Source of the DNA: Vibrio crassostreae
GTDB lineage: Bacteria; Pseudomonadota; Gammaproteobacteria; Enterobacterales; Vibrionaceae
Assembly (NCBI RefSeq): GCF_024347415.1
Contig: NZ_AP025477.1
Coordinates: forward strand, 1,674,001 to 1,738,000
DNA length: 64,000 nt
Direction: 5' to 3'
This document shows positions 42,387-51,815 of the stretch, one piece after another; position 1 is the first letter of the stretch, and each line of letters starts with the position of its first letter. The translations under genes were made by a program, and so were the position numbers. The notes beneath the pieces were generated by a model, which saw only the letters and a program-made list of their open reading frames with translations, searched no databases and was not told where the DNA came from.

Positions 42387-42980
42387 ATGAGCAAAGGAAA
42401 GATAACCAAAGAGTATATTTTGAGCCATGCATTTGCGCTTGCAAGTGAGAATGGGCTTGAGAGTTTGACGATTGGCGAGTTGGCCAAGCAATGTGGCATG
42501 TCTAAGAGTGGCTTGTTTGCACATTTCAACTCTAAAGAGAACTTGCAACTCTCTGTACTCGAGTATTCCAACGCCATATTCACCGAAAGAGTCATCATTC
42601 CCGCAAGAGTACTGGGAGATGGTGATATTGAAGCGAAATTGAAACAGCTGCTCGACAATTGGTTGGGCTGGAATCATTCGTTCCAAGGCAGTTGCATGTT
42701 TATTGATGCATGGAAAGATGCGGGCAGTGAAACGTCTGTGATTCAGAAAGCACTGCAGAAAACGATTTCAGTGTGGATTGATTACTTGACGATTCAGGTA
42801 GCAAAAGCGGTGGAGAGCAAACAGTTCAGAGCCGATTTAGATCCTAAACAGGCAACCTTTGAGTTATACGGCCTCTACTTGAGTGCGAACTTGTTCTACT
42901 CGTTACGAGGCCAACAAGCGAGCCACACGCATTTTTGGAGTGGTGTAGATCGCTTAATTGCTAGCTGGAGAGCGGTTTAA
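42387..42980 (+). CDS. TetR/AcrR family transcriptional regulator
   Basis: This 197-aa protein has a TetR helix-turn-helix at residues 7-52 (ILSHAFALASENGLESLTIGELAKQCGMSKSGLFAHFNSKENL) and a C-terminal ligand domain of the TetR_C type with GSCMFIDAWKD. The gene is divergent from the AEC transporter and upstream of an alpha/beta hydrolase; either could be its target. The ligand is unknown. Confidence 0.88.
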   Translation: MSKGKITKEYILSHAFALASENGLESLTIGELAKQCGMSKSGLFAHFNSKENLQLSVLEYSNAIFTERVIIPARVLGDGDIEAKLKQLLDNWLGWNHSFQGSCMFIDAWKDAGSETSVIQKALQKTISVWIDYLTIQVAKAVESKQFRADLDPKQATFELYGLYLSANLFYSLRGQQASHTHFWSGVDRLIASWRAV

Positions 42981-43155
42981 CTCGCAAACCATGTGACTTT
43001 GCTTAACTAAGGTTGCAAAAGACTTTAAGAGAAGTGGCGGCAAGCAGTCATAAAAAGCGCTATCGCCATTTTTTATATTAATAAATAGCACGGTCGTTCG
43101 TTTATTTTTGGCCGAGCTCGATCCGCCAATGATGATGGTGATACAAGGAACGGTC

Positions 43156-44004
43156 ATGAGTGACAAAATCTATTTTAATACATCGAACAAATTCAGCTTT
43201 AAGCGCAGCCTGATTGGTGCAACAACCAACCTGCATTACATTCTCGCGCCGAGCCATGCAAAGAAAACAGCGCGCAAGTTATTGCTCACGCCAATGCGTA
43301 CCGAGCAGAAAAATGCTGATCCACAAGGGTTGATTAAGAGTGAAATCAAAGGCCGTGATGGCGTGCTAAAAACGTACTCTCTGGGTACAGGCCCAGTTTG
43401 GGTGCTGACTCATGGTTGGTCTGGTACGGCGAGTCAGTTCTTTCCTCTTATGGAACATATCGCAGCCAAAGGCTTTACGGCTCTGGCTTACGATCATCCA
43501 GCTCATGGTGGTAGTGATGGTGTTCATGGTCATATCCCTGCGTTTGTGAATGGCTTGGAAGCGATTCTAGATTCGGTTGGCGAAGTGGCAGGCTTAGTAG
43601 GTCACAGCATGGGTACCGCTTCTGCGTTGGAATGTAAGCACGTTAAATTGGAAAACAAGCCATTATTGCTGATTGCACCTGTACTGGATTATCTAGAAAA
43701 CCTATTTGGCAGCGTTGCGCGTTCAGGTTACTCAATGAAACTGTTTGAGGCGGTAGTTGGAGAAGTAGAAGAGCAGTTTAACTACCCAATTCAGTCGGTG
43801 GATCCCTATGGAAAGCTAGCGCTTCGTGAGTCTCAAACGATCATCGTACATGATGAGCAAGATAAGTTTACTAAGTTTGATGTGTCTCAGCGTGCTGCTA
43901 ATGAAATGGGTCGCGTTACCTTGATTACTACTCAAGGACAAGGCCATGGGCGAGTGATGAAATGCCAGCAAGTGTTCGAGAGCTTTGATAACTTGATTGG
44001 TTAA
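43156..44004 (+). CDS. Alpha/beta hydrolase
   Basis: The ATG at 43156 (MSDKIYFNTSNKFSFKRSLI) follows AAGGAA and gives 282 aa; the frame opens 16 codons earlier. Fold features: WVLTHGWSGTASQF (oxyanion region), nucleophile elbow GLVGHSMGTAS (Ser in G-x-S-x-G), a late acid in VHDEQDKF (Asp), and His in GQGHGRVM, which completes the triad. Substrate unknown. It lies 175 bp after the TetR gene on the same strand. Confidence 0.88.
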   Translation: MSDKIYFNTSNKFSFKRSLIGATTNLHYILAPSHAKKTARKLLLTPMRTEQKNADPQGLIKSEIKGRDGVLKTYSLGTGPVWVLTHGWSGTASQFFPLMEHIAAKGFTALAYDHPAHGGSDGVHGHIPAFVNGLEAILDSVGEVAGLVGHSMGTASALECKHVKLENKPLLLIAPVLDYLENLFGSVARSGYSMKLFEAVVGEVEEQFNYPIQSVDPYGKLALRESQTIIVHDEQDKFTKFDVSQRAANEMGRVTLITTQGQGHGRVMKCQQVFESFDNLIG

Positions 44005-44053
44005 CTTTAACTAATCAAGCAAGTAGAACGTGGGTTGAGAAAAAAAACACTAA

Positions 44054-44090
44054 AAAGGCCAACCAGACATTATCTGGTTGGCCTTTGCTT
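44054..44090. terminator. Bidirectional terminator between hydrolase and chitinase
   Basis: A perfect 14-bp stem, AAAGGCCAACCAGA (44054-44067) with TCTGGTTGGCCTTT (44073-44086), T-rich on both sides. Confidence 0.93.
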
Positions 44091-44126
44091 TTAGGTGCTT
44101 AGTTGGTGTTTAGCTCAACCCTATTT

Positions 44127-46667
44127 TTAGTTAGCACAGCTTGCTGGGCCGATCTCTTTCCACACGCCCCATTGGCCTGTCGTTGTTGGATCTTCACCTG
44201 TTGTCCACCATTTCGCTTCCCAAACCTTACCGCCTTGAGTCACTTGGTCGCCGCCAGTGTAAACCGCGCCTGAATCCCAAGCGTTAGTACACGTACCGCC
44301 GCCTGTGGTTTTCTTAAGAACTTTCACTGATGCAGCCGCGACTGATGTATCGGTACCATCACTCACTGTCACAGAGAAGTTCAGTACTGTATCTTGCGTA
44401 TATTCCGCCGCGACAAAGCTTACTGAAGAACCTTGAATCGTCGCATCAATACCAGCAGGTACATCCCATGTGAAGGTCAATGTGTCTTGGTCTGCATCGC
44501 TTGAAGCCGAAGCATCAACCACGACTACATCACCCGCATTAACTTCAGCCGGAGCCGTAAGCACAGCAACTGGTGCTGTATTGACTGGGCCTGTGTCTTT
44601 AGGGGTTACCGTTATAACAACCGTGTCAGTTGACGTTGCGCCTTCGTTGTCTGTTACGGTTAGGCTGAATGTTAGAGCTTCTTGTTGTGCGACTTCAACA
44701 ACATCGAAGCTTGCAACAGCTGCATTGGCATTAGCCAGTGTTACGGCAGTTCCGCTTACTTGTGACCAAGCGTAGCTCGCGATTGTGCCGTCGCTGTCTT
44801 TTGAAGCGCTGCCATCTAGAGAAACAGAAGCTGGGCCTTCAACAGATTGGTCGGCACCTGCTGCTGCAGTTGGTTTACGGTTTACAGGATCGGTGGTGCC
44901 ACCTGCTAGACCTTCATGCATTGCATTTAGGATATCGCCGTTATCTGCATCAATTTCCCAAGAGAAGAGACCTGCAAGACCAAGACTACGAACGTACGCG
45001 CCTTTTGCTTTTACCGAGCGGTCATCATCAAATGTGATTAGCTGACCTGAGGTGCGATTCCAAACGTAAGGTGCTTCTGCCATTTCGTCGTAGCCGTATT
45101 CGAAGCCATTGATACCTTGGTTGTTAGCACCAAGCATGTTCGCCTTAATGCCTTTGTAGTCGATAACGCCATCTTCCCAGACACCTTGTACAGAGCTGCC
45201 TTTCAGTTTGCCGTTACCAACCCCTGTCATAGGGTCGCTCGGATCAGAAAGTGATGAGGGTAATACGCCTTCCCAACCACGACCGTACATCGCTGTACCA
45301 ACAACAAGCTTGTTGGCTGGAACACCTTGCTCAAGAAGCAGTTGGATGCCGTTGTCTGTGGTGTAAGCTGGGCCTGTGTATGGTTCGCCATTTTCATCAA
45401 GCCCAGTGCCATCACATTGACCAGGGCGCATGAAGTTACCGCAGTTCAATGCTGTTTGGTGACCCAATACGTTATTCCAACCGCCGTAGAAGTCATAAGT
45501 CATCGCAAAGATGTAATCCATGTATTGGATAGCATCTCCATAGTTCACGTCTTCAATTTTATCGTGGCCAACACCGATGGCTGATGTGAGTTCGTAAGTG
45601 CGACCATTTTCAGCTTCTAGCTCATCGAGCATCACGCGTAGTTCTGCCATCAGTGCTATGTAAGCAGGGCCATCGTTTACAGGATCACCAAGATCAGGTG
45701 CAGCACCGCCGCCACCAGGGAATTCCCAATCGATATCGACACCGTCGTAGAATTTCCATGTGTTGAGGAATTTCTTAACAGACGCGACGAAGGTGTCTCG
45801 GTTGGCTTTGGTTGTGAAATCAAAGAACGGGTCAGATAGCGTCCAGCCACCAATCGATGGGATGATCTTCAAATCAGGATTACGCTGTTTGAGCGCCATC
45901 ATCATTGCGTAGTTACCCTTGATAGGTGAGCTGTATTCGTGGCCCGCTTGAGGGAAGCTCTTCTGGAAAGCGGCCCATGGGTCATGAATCACCACTTCGT
46001 AATCGTTAACACCCTGACAAGCTGTCATTAGTGCGTTGTAGCTGTTTCCACCTACCGATTTTACTGATTCGTTAGGACCACAAATTGGGATGAAGCCGTA
46101 AAGGATGTGGGTCAAGTTATCAGCGGGTAGGTTATCTACCGTGTAGTCACGACCATAAATACCCCACTCAACAAAGTAAGTACCTACTACCGTGTTTGGA
46201 TCGGTGTTGTATGACTTGTTGTTTGGATCCACATTCATCGCAAGTGGTGCTAAGTGCGCGCCATCGGTATCGGCAATCGTGATTTTAGCGGGTGCGCTTT
46301 TGCTACAACCTGTTTCGTCACACGCTTCAATTTCCATATCGAACAAGCCGCCTTGGCCGTATTCGAATGAGGCCGTGGTTTGGCTGCCAGTGATTGGGCC
46401 TGTGGCGACTTTAACGCCATCAAAGTAGATGTTGTACGTGTTTCCTGACGTTCCGCTCCATTGGTTGAACTTGACGTCGACCTTTGCTTTATCGTGATAT
46501 TTCACCATCTGGTTGTAGCCAGAGGTGGTTTCCATCGCGAGTTCAATTTTGGAAAATTGCAGGTTGTTGGAACCGTACATGTCGATGCTAGGTGCTGTTG
46601 GAGCAGCTAATGCTGTACCAGATAGCGCTAGAGCAATGCTCGCAGCACAGGTATTTATACGAATCAT
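44127..46667 (-). CDS. chiA: Secreted GH18 chitinase with two PKD domains and a chitin-binding module
   Basis: The 846-aa enzyme has a signal peptide (ending ALA, about residue 22). Domains: chitinase A N-terminal fibronectin-like domain (24-145), GH18 catalytic barrel (about 155-580) with the signature DGVDIDWEFPGGGG (catalytic Glu) and YDFYGGW, two PKD domains (about 595-690 and 695-785) and a C-terminal CBM5/12 (795-846) with aromatic AKWW and WKEI. It cleaves chitin outside the cell. Chitin use would feed GlcNAc to nagB. The leader carries two CCAGTCAGT repeats. Confidence 0.95.
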   Translation of the reverse strand: MIRINTCAASIALALSGTALAAPTAPSIDMYGSNNLQFSKIELAMETTSGYNQMVKYHDKAKVDVKFNQWSGTSGNTYNIYFDGVKVATGPITGSQTTASFEYGQGGLFDMEIEACDETGCSKSAPAKITIADTDGAHLAPLAMNVDPNNKSYNTDPNTVVGTYFVEWGIYGRDYTVDNLPADNLTHILYGFIPICGPNESVKSVGGNSYNALMTACQGVNDYEVVIHDPWAAFQKSFPQAGHEYSSPIKGNYAMMMALKQRNPDLKIIPSIGGWTLSDPFFDFTTKANRDTFVASVKKFLNTWKFYDGVDIDWEFPGGGGAAPDLGDPVNDGPAYIALMAELRVMLDELEAENGRTYELTSAIGVGHDKIEDVNYGDAIQYMDYIFAMTYDFYGGWNNVLGHQTALNCGNFMRPGQCDGTGLDENGEPYTGPAYTTDNGIQLLLEQGVPANKLVVGTAMYGRGWEGVLPSSLSDPSDPMTGVGNGKLKGSSVQGVWEDGVIDYKGIKANMLGANNQGINGFEYGYDEMAEAPYVWNRTSGQLITFDDDRSVKAKGAYVRSLGLAGLFSWEIDADNGDILNAMHEGLAGGTTDPVNRKPTAAAGADQSVEGPASVSLDGSASKDSDGTIASYAWSQVSGTAVTLANANAAVASFDVVEVAQQEALTFSLTVTDNEGATSTDTVVITVTPKDTGPVNTAPVAVLTAPAEVNAGDVVVVDASASSDADQDTLTFTWDVPAGIDATIQGSSVSFVAAEYTQDTVLNFSVTVSDGTDTSVAAASVKVLKKTTGGGTCTNAWDSGAVYTGGDQVTQGGKVWEAKWWTTGEDPTTTGQWGVWKEIGPASCAN

Positions 46668-47061
46668 ACTTTTTCTCTCATTCCTTGAAGGTTACGAGAA
46701 CCAAATGGCCCCATAAAACGGCTCCAGTCAGTTTTGAAGGAGCTTCCCAGTCAGTATTCGAGAGAGTTTTAATTTTATAACTGAAAATAAATCCGTTTTC
46801 GATGGACAACTAAAAAATTGTATCTTGTTACAATTCTGTTGCTTAATGAGTGAGATGCTGAGTCCATGTTTTATAAAATAAAACATCCTTCAGTAGGAAA
46901 ATCTCACAAGTGAAAATTCACGACATGAAGTTATGAAAAGGTGCGACAAACTATAAGAAAATACTGTGAATTGAAGCAGAATCACAAAGTGAAGTGTGTT
47001 GAGCGAGCGAGGCCAATCGACGAGTAGGCTAATGCATCTGGAAGCAAGGAGAAGAGGAGGT
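46668..47061. other. chiA upstream region
   Basis: No gene accepted. The direct repeat CCAGTCAGT occurs at 46724-46732 and 46747-46755, 23 bp apart, about 60-90 bp upstream of the chiA ATG; a TTGTA...TTACAA inverted repeat lies near 46815-46832. Ribosome binding site AAGGAATGAGAG precedes chiA. The repeats could be regulator sites or leader structure. Confidence 0.4.
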
Positions 47062-47526
47062 TTATCTTTTGAATTGCTCAGCTAGGGAAGCACGTCGTTG
47101 TTGCATGACACTATGGGTATCACCAATTGCAGTATCTTCGTAGCCTTCTTTAACAAATTGCTGAGACGGTACGCTTGGCTCTAGTCGCTTCAAGCGAGGT
47201 GAATCATAGGTGCCGCTGATGGTGTAAACGGTGGTTCCAGATCCTGTGTTGATCGTGACAATCTTACCGTCAAAATCGAATGAGGTAGTGATAAGACGAT
47301 GATTCATCATCACACCTTTGTCTGAAAATGTCAGGATATCGGTGTTGTAAGGTGGAGCCGCAATCTCTATCCATGTGCCATAGACATTACTTGGACTGAC
47401 AGATTGCTGGTGGGCTTGGTAAGCAAAGTAGCCGGCGGTGAAGGCAACCATAAAGCCAACTAATAGGAAGCCGTAGAGTAACGAGTTGGCAAATAGGTCT
47501 CTGCTTTTAGTCGGATTTTTTGCCAT
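47062..47526 (-). CDS. DUF2850 domain membrane-anchored protein
   Basis: This 154-aa protein has one N-terminal membrane helix (LLYGFLLVGFMVAFTAGYFAY, residues 17-37) and a beta-rich periplasmic domain with VYGTWIEIAAPPYNTDILTFSDKGVMMNHRLITTSFDFDG, the DUF2850 signature seen in Vibrionaceae. Function unknown. Single gene. Confidence 0.8.
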   Translation of the reverse strand: MAKNPTKSRDLFANSLLYGFLLVGFMVAFTAGYFAYQAHQQSVSPSNVYGTWIEIAAPPYNTDILTFSDKGVMMNHRLITTSFDFDGKIVTINTGSGTTVYTISGTYDSPRLKRLEPSVPSQQFVKEGYEDTAIGDTHSVMQQRRASLAEQFKR

Positions 47527-47834
47527 TATCTCTTCATTTTTCGACTGATATTGTCTTAGATTCTATTAACTAAAATCTTAGTTTGCAAAAATTGTTATAA
47601 GAGTTAGAAGCAGGATCGAATGTTCTAATAGATTTGATTGCGTTAGTGGTTTTTTAGCCTTGCTCCTCAGTATTTACGTTATCAATGAAAGCGAATTCCA
47701 GAAATGCTTAAGCTATGCGTATTTATTTCTTGTAGGAAAGTCTCGAATTGGTTAAAACAATTATCACCTAAATTTACGCATAGGCTTACTCGGTGAGCTC
47801 AATAAGTGCAATTTGAAGATAACAAGGAAGTACA
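47527..47834. other. Intergenic region upstream of ppnP
   Basis: No gene or clear repeat is seen. The ppnP ribosome binding site AAGGAAG is at its right end. Confidence 0.5.
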
Positions 47835-48116
47835 ATGATTAAAGAAAATACATACTTTGAAGGTGGCGTTAAGTCGTTAGCGTTTAACCAGTCTGGTGCT
47901 GATGTGAGTGTTGGTGTCATGGCGGCTGGTGAGTACACGTTTGGTACTGCAGCTCCAGAAAAGATGACCGTTGTTAAAGGTGCTTTGATTGTAAAGCGTG
48001 TTGGCGATGATGATTGGACGACATACCAATCTGGTGAGTCTTTTGACGTTGCGGGTGACTCTTCATTCGACCTACAGGTAAAAGAAGCGACGGCTTACCT
48101 GTGTGAGTACTTGTAA
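47835..48116 (+). CDS. ppnP: Pyrimidine/purine nucleoside phosphorylase PpnP
   Basis: This 93-aa single-domain cupin matches E. coli YaiE/PpnP in length: KENTYFEGGVKSLAFNQSGADVSVGVMAAGEYTFGTAAPEKMTVVKGAL and GESFDVAGDSSFDLQVKEATAYLCEYL. It splits nucleosides with phosphate to bases and ribose-1-phosphate. Start ATG at 47835 after AAGGAAGTACA. Single gene. Confidence 0.93.
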   Translation: MIKENTYFEGGVKSLAFNQSGADVSVGVMAAGEYTFGTAAPEKMTVVKGALIVKRVGDDDWTTYQSGESFDVAGDSSFDLQVKEATAYLCEYL

Positions 48117-48170
48117 TCAGGTCTAAATTTGTTCAATCAGGGCATCGTTTGTCCCTGCTTGAATAGAAAA

Positions 48171-48193
48171 AACCACGCTCTAGGAGCGTGGTT
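48171..48193. terminator. Hairpin between ppnP and pirin genes
   Basis: AACCACGCTC (48171-48180) pairs perfectly with GAGCGTGGTT (48184-48193), loop TAG. On the minus strand it is followed by TTTTTTC. Likely terminator for the pirin gene and, more weakly, ppnP. Confidence 0.8.
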
Positions 48194-48292
48194 AAATAAG
48201 TGATAGTAACCGGCAGTGGATAGTGTCACTTGTTTTTGTAGTCATCAAATGGATGACCAAATCGTTGTTCGTTGCAAAATCTCTTCAATCTT

Positions 48293-48327
48293 CAAAGCTC
48301 AAAGCTCAAAGCTCAAAGCTCAAAGCC
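48293..48327. repeat. 7-bp tandem repeat array, 5 units of CAAAGCT
   Basis: Four perfect and one nearly perfect (CAAAGCC) unit. It ends 6 bp from the pirin stop codon. Confidence 0.95.
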
Positions 48328-48333
48328 AAGACA

Positions 48334-49206
48334 TCAGTAAGTCTCAAACACACCGTTGTTGTAGTCTTGAATTGTCTGTTCAATCTCTTCCATCGAGTTC
48401 ATGACAAACGGACCATAGTGAACAACAGGTTCATTAATCGGTTCACCGGAAAAAATTAGTACCCCTGAATCTTCCAAGCTACCCAAAGCCAGCAAGTCAG
48501 CTTTGGTAAGCAGGGCAAGTTGACCTTGGTTGATCACTTTGTCGCCGATCTTAATACTGCCTCGGTACACGTAAGTCATGGCATTATGATTAACATTAGT
48601 CCCTAACGTGACTTTTTGCCCAGAATGAGAGCGCCAATCCGCAACGCTTAATGGCACACCTGTTTTCTGTAATGGACCTTGCGATCGTAAAGCCTCTGAA
48701 TCATCGTCAGTTTGGTTGTGCAGTTCAAACTCTCCAGCAATCACTCTTAACAAACCACTTTGTTCATTTTGATGTTCCGCGATGCTTTCACTTTGATAAT
48801 CGTGATACTGCGCCGGTTGCATTTTGTGTGTCGCAGGTTGGTTTATCCAAATCTGAAAACCATGCAGCGCACCTTCTTCCATCATTGGCATTTCGCTGTG
48901 AATGACACCACGGCCTGCGGCCATCCACTGTGCGCCACCGCTGCGCAGCTCTCCAACATTCCCCATATGGTCTTTGTGTTGGAAGTGACCTTGGAGCATG
49001 TAAGTGAGCGTTTCTATCCCACGGTGAGGGTGTGGAGGAAAGCCGCCAACATAGTCTTTGCTTTCATCCGATTTAAGTTCATCAATCATCAAAAATGGAG
49101 AGAAGCGCGTGTTATTAAAACCCGTGAGTCGTTGGATTTTGACACCATCACCGTCTGAGGTGGCATGCGCTGCAATCACATGATCTACTGCTCTTACATT
49201 CGTCAT
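48334..49206 (-). CDS. Pirin family protein
   Basis: The 290-aa bicupin has the pirin signature: FNNTRFSPFLMIDELKSDESKDYVGGFPPHPHRGIETLTYMLQG, with metal-binding His residues, HKDHMGN and RSGGAQWMAAGRGVIHSEMP. Bacterial pirins can act as quercetin dioxygenases or regulators of central metabolism. The active site looks intact. Its 3' end is next to the 7-bp array. Confidence 0.92.
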   Translation of the reverse strand: MTNVRAVDHVIAAHATSDGDGVKIQRLTGFNNTRFSPFLMIDELKSDESKDYVGGFPPHPHRGIETLTYMLQGHFQHKDHMGNVGELRSGGAQWMAAGRGVIHSEMPMMEEGALHGFQIWINQPATHKMQPAQYHDYQSESIAEHQNEQSGLLRVIAGEFELHNQTDDDSEALRSQGPLQKTGVPLSVADWRSHSGQKVTLGTNVNHNAMTYVYRGSIKIGDKVINQGQLALLTKADLLALGSLEDSGVLIFSGEPINEPVVHYGPFVMNSMEEIEQTIQDYNNGVFETY

Positions 49207-49364
49207 TTTGAAACCCTCATATACTTGAATAGCTGTAGTTTATGTAATTTGATTGAAAAAGAAGATGGCACAGCGTTGAGTGACTTATTCGAAAATCTTG
49301 AACAGGTAACAATATGAAATTATGTCTATACTTGAATAGAGAGTAGACCGCCAAGGAGGCCGCT

Positions 49365-49649
49365 ATGGCAGTTCAGCAAAAACATGGCGAAAGGCATGGT
49401 CGGATGGGTTTTGATAACGACTTTACAACGGAGCAAAGTCAGCGTTTTACAGAAGTTGCAAACAGCGCGGTTAAACGCCGCGTCAAAAAACGTGAGATTG
49501 AAGCACCGTTTATTCAGTCGGCTAAGCAAGCTGCTTTTAAAACAGTGGTGAGGCGACCTAAAGGTAATAACCCAAACCGAACACGGCAAGTCATATGGAT
49601 TATTATGATCGGGTTAGTGAGCCTTTGGCTTATGTACCTTGCAGGTTAG
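49365..49649 (+). CDS. Small basic protein with C-terminal membrane helix, unknown
   Basis: This 94-aa protein is hydrophilic and basic up to residue 73, then ends in one membrane helix (VIWIIMIGLVSLWLMYLAG), so it is probably tail-anchored. The start follows AAGGAGG, a very good ribosome binding site, which supports its reality. No family recognised. It converges with the GGDEF gene. Confidence 0.7.
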   Translation: MAVQQKHGERHGRMGFDNDFTTEQSQRFTEVANSAVKRRVKKREIEAPFIQSAKQAAFKTVVRRPKGNNPNRTRQVIWIIMIGLVSLWLMYLAG

Positions 49650-49674
49650 CAGCGCCGCTAAGTTATAGGGCTGG

Positions 49675-50898
49675 CTAGCGTTGACGAGTTTTTAATAGCG
49701 TAACATTGTTCCCTTCGATCTTTGCTTCAAGACAATCTTCAAGTTCAGAAGAATCTGACCCTGAGCAGGTTAGATTCGTAGGTAGTTCTTCTATCAAGGT
49801 TGATACTGGGTTGTCGTGATAATAAGCGTATCGGTTTTTTCCTGAATGCTTGGCGACATACATCGCTTTATCAGCACACCTCGTCAGCTCATGTAATTCT
49901 TGGGCGTCTTGTGGGTATAAAGCAACCCCAACACTTAGCGTCAATTCCTTGATTCTCTCGTTTGTTTGGCAACCACTTTCGAACAGCCCGCAAATCCTAT
50001 CTAAAATACCGTCTAGATCTTTACGAGAGGGTACATCGTAGAGCATAAAAACAAACTCGTCTCCAGCAAAACGCGCAATCGAATAATCGTATTCATGGCT
50101 TTTTCTGTCTCGGGTTCGAATATTGTTGCTCAAGCGATTGGCAAAATGCTGCAAGACACTGTCTCCGACGTCGTGTCCGTAGCTGTCGTTAATGCCTTTA
50201 AAGTCATCAATATCCAAAAAGACCAGTGCGGTAAGTGATCGCTCACTATCCACCGTAATTAATTTTTCTGTCGCCCAGCGTTCAAAGCTCCAACGGTTAG
50301 CTAAGCCGGTAAGTTGATCTCTGTAGGCCAGATCTTCGATGCCTTCTTTATACAGACGTTGGATATAACTGACGGCTTTGGTGTAGTAATAGGCGGATGT
50401 GTGGCACACCAAGCTCATGGTAAATAAACTAAGAATAAATCGATGGGTACTGTTAAAGGGTAAAGAAAAGTTGTTTGGCATGGCGGTAATCAAGGTGCTG
50501 ATAAACAAGCAAAATGAGGTGCTGAAGATAATACCAATTCTGAAATCATTAATGAAAATGACCGCTGCTAGAATTGGGTAGAGCCAAAGTATTCGGTCGG
50601 GGATGGCGTGACTGTACAAGAATAGGATGACGCCCTGTACAAGAAGAACACTACTCAGAATCAATTCGGAATAATCAGAGCTGGCTACTTTTCTCACATA
50701 GAATGCATTGGAGATGGCAATAATCGCGAAGCACAGCTCGAAAATTGAAAGGGTATAGTGTTGGCCTTGGAAGTAAGCCCAAGTATAGAAAATGAATAAC
50801 GCAGCGGCAGTCAGTGAAAAGGAGTGGACAATTTTTTGTTTACGGGTGGATCGTATGTCCGCCATTTCTTCTAGGTGTCTGCCGACCAGCCTTTTCAT
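49675..50898 (-). CDS. Membrane-bound diguanylate cyclase (GGDEF domain)
   Basis: The 407-aa protein has about six hydrophobic segments in residues 25-175 (FSLTAAALFIFYTWAYFQG onward) and a GGDEF domain at about 190-365. The signature is FAGDEFVFM, an AGDEF variant known in active cyclases. DQLTGLANRWSFERW and LDIDDFKGINDSYGHDVGDSVL give the metal and nucleotide sites. An RTRD sequence resembling the RxxD I-site lies upstream but is separated from AGDEF by an insertion. It makes c-di-GMP. The C-terminal 40 residues are variable. Confidence 0.92.
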   Translation of the reverse strand: MKRLVGRHLEEMADIRSTRKQKIVHSFSLTAAALFIFYTWAYFQGQHYTLSIFELCFAIIAISNAFYVRKVASSDYSELILSSVLLVQGVILFLYSHAIPDRILWLYPILAAVIFINDFRIGIIFSTSFCLFISTLITAMPNNFSLPFNSTHRFILSLFTMSLVCHTSAYYYTKAVSYIQRLYKEGIEDLAYRDQLTGLANRWSFERWATEKLITVDSERSLTALVFLDIDDFKGINDSYGHDVGDSVLQHFANRLSNNIRTRDRKSHEYDYSIARFAGDEFVFMLYDVPSRKDLDGILDRICGLFESGCQTNERIKELTLSVGVALYPQDAQELHELTRCADKAMYVAKHSGKNRYAYYHDNPVSTLIEELPTNLTCSGSDSSELEDCLEAKIEGNNVTLLKTRQR

Positions 50899-51180
50899 GT
50901 GATTTGTGCCAAAGATTTTGATAATGGTGTTAATAGTAGATTAAATAATGAGCTATGCGGAGGTTTAGATAGCTATTTAGTGTGATTGTACTCAAGGTTT
51001 CATATTAAAAAATAATCAACCGAGAATTAATCGTGATGTGTATCACTGACGGTGCAGACCCATTCGAAAATAAGACTATCAAGATTCGAGTCATAAGAAG
51101 CGGCTTGGCGATTATCTACTTGCTTTCCAGAGAGTTACTCAACATAGTTTGTTGGTAACCAAAACTTAGAGAGGCTCATA

Positions 51181-51519
51181 ATGTTAATTACCTTTAGTTG
51201 CAAGGCTCATGCTAGCGTCACGATGTTTGGGGAAGTCGGTCTTCAGTTCATCAAGATGCTTGGGCATAGCGGCACCGTCCCAGGTGCCATTGATGCTTCA
51301 GAAGTTTCTCAAGCGTTAAATAACTTACGTGCAGCGATCGCCTCTGAGCAGAGCAAGCAGGTAGAGCAAGAAAATACTGATGACGACAATGAAGAAGAGG
51401 TTGTTGAAGCGCCTGTTAATCTCGGTAGCCGAGCATTCCCACTGGTGGAACTATTAAAATCAGCCATCAAAGATGAGTGCGAAGTGATGTGGGAAGACGG
51501 CAGCGGTAAACGACTGTAG
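51181..51519 (+). CDS. DUF1840 domain-containing protein
   Basis: This 112-aa protein matches DUF1840: MLITFSCKAHASVTMFGEVGLQFIKMLGHSGTVPGAI, an acidic linker with NTDDDNEEEVVEAP, then LGSRAFPLVELLKSAIKDECEVMWEDGSG. Function unknown. It has a good start after AGAGAGG and a hairpin downstream at 51535-51559. Confidence 0.88.
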   Translation: MLITFSCKAHASVTMFGEVGLQFIKMLGHSGTVPGAIDASEVSQALNNLRAAIASEQSKQVEQENTDDDNEEEVVEAPVNLGSRAFPLVELLKSAIKDECEVMWEDGSGKRL

Positions 51520-51734
51520 TACGATTCGTAAAAAGCCTATTGGCTCTATTTTAATAGGCATGAATGTTGAGTCAGTATCGGTCACACCTTGGGGGTTGAT
51601 GGTGATGAATCGATACTGGCGCTTTGTTTGTTGCGCAGTGTTTGGCTTGCTTCTGTTTGTTTAAAAGGTTCATCAGCCTTGAGATGAGTTACTTTTGTTA
51701 TCGTAATATCAATCCATAACAGATCGTAAACAAA

Positions 51735-51815
51735 GTGATGCTGTTCACGCTTTCTTGACTCCCAATTCTGAACTAAGAATTTTTCCTAGTTATTCTAAGA
51801 CCCTCTCTCATGCGG
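51735..51815 (+). promoter_or_regulatory. uhpT control region: CRP site plus repeated UhpA-type elements
   Basis: GTGA-N6-TCAC (51735-51748) is a perfect CRP core. Downstream CTAAGAA, TTTTCCTA, TTCTAAGACC and CTCATGCGG occur at fixed spacing. The same 81-bp arrangement with the same spacing precedes manA (57076-57156). The TCTAAGA elements are likely UhpA sites. The rest of 51520-51913 has only the hairpin at 51535-51559 and the leader. Confidence 0.75.

Noticed and set aside
51535..51559. GCCTATT/AATAGGC hairpin as a DUF1840 terminator
   Set aside because: There is no T-tract on the plus strand after it; the T-rich side is on the minus strand, where no gene ends.
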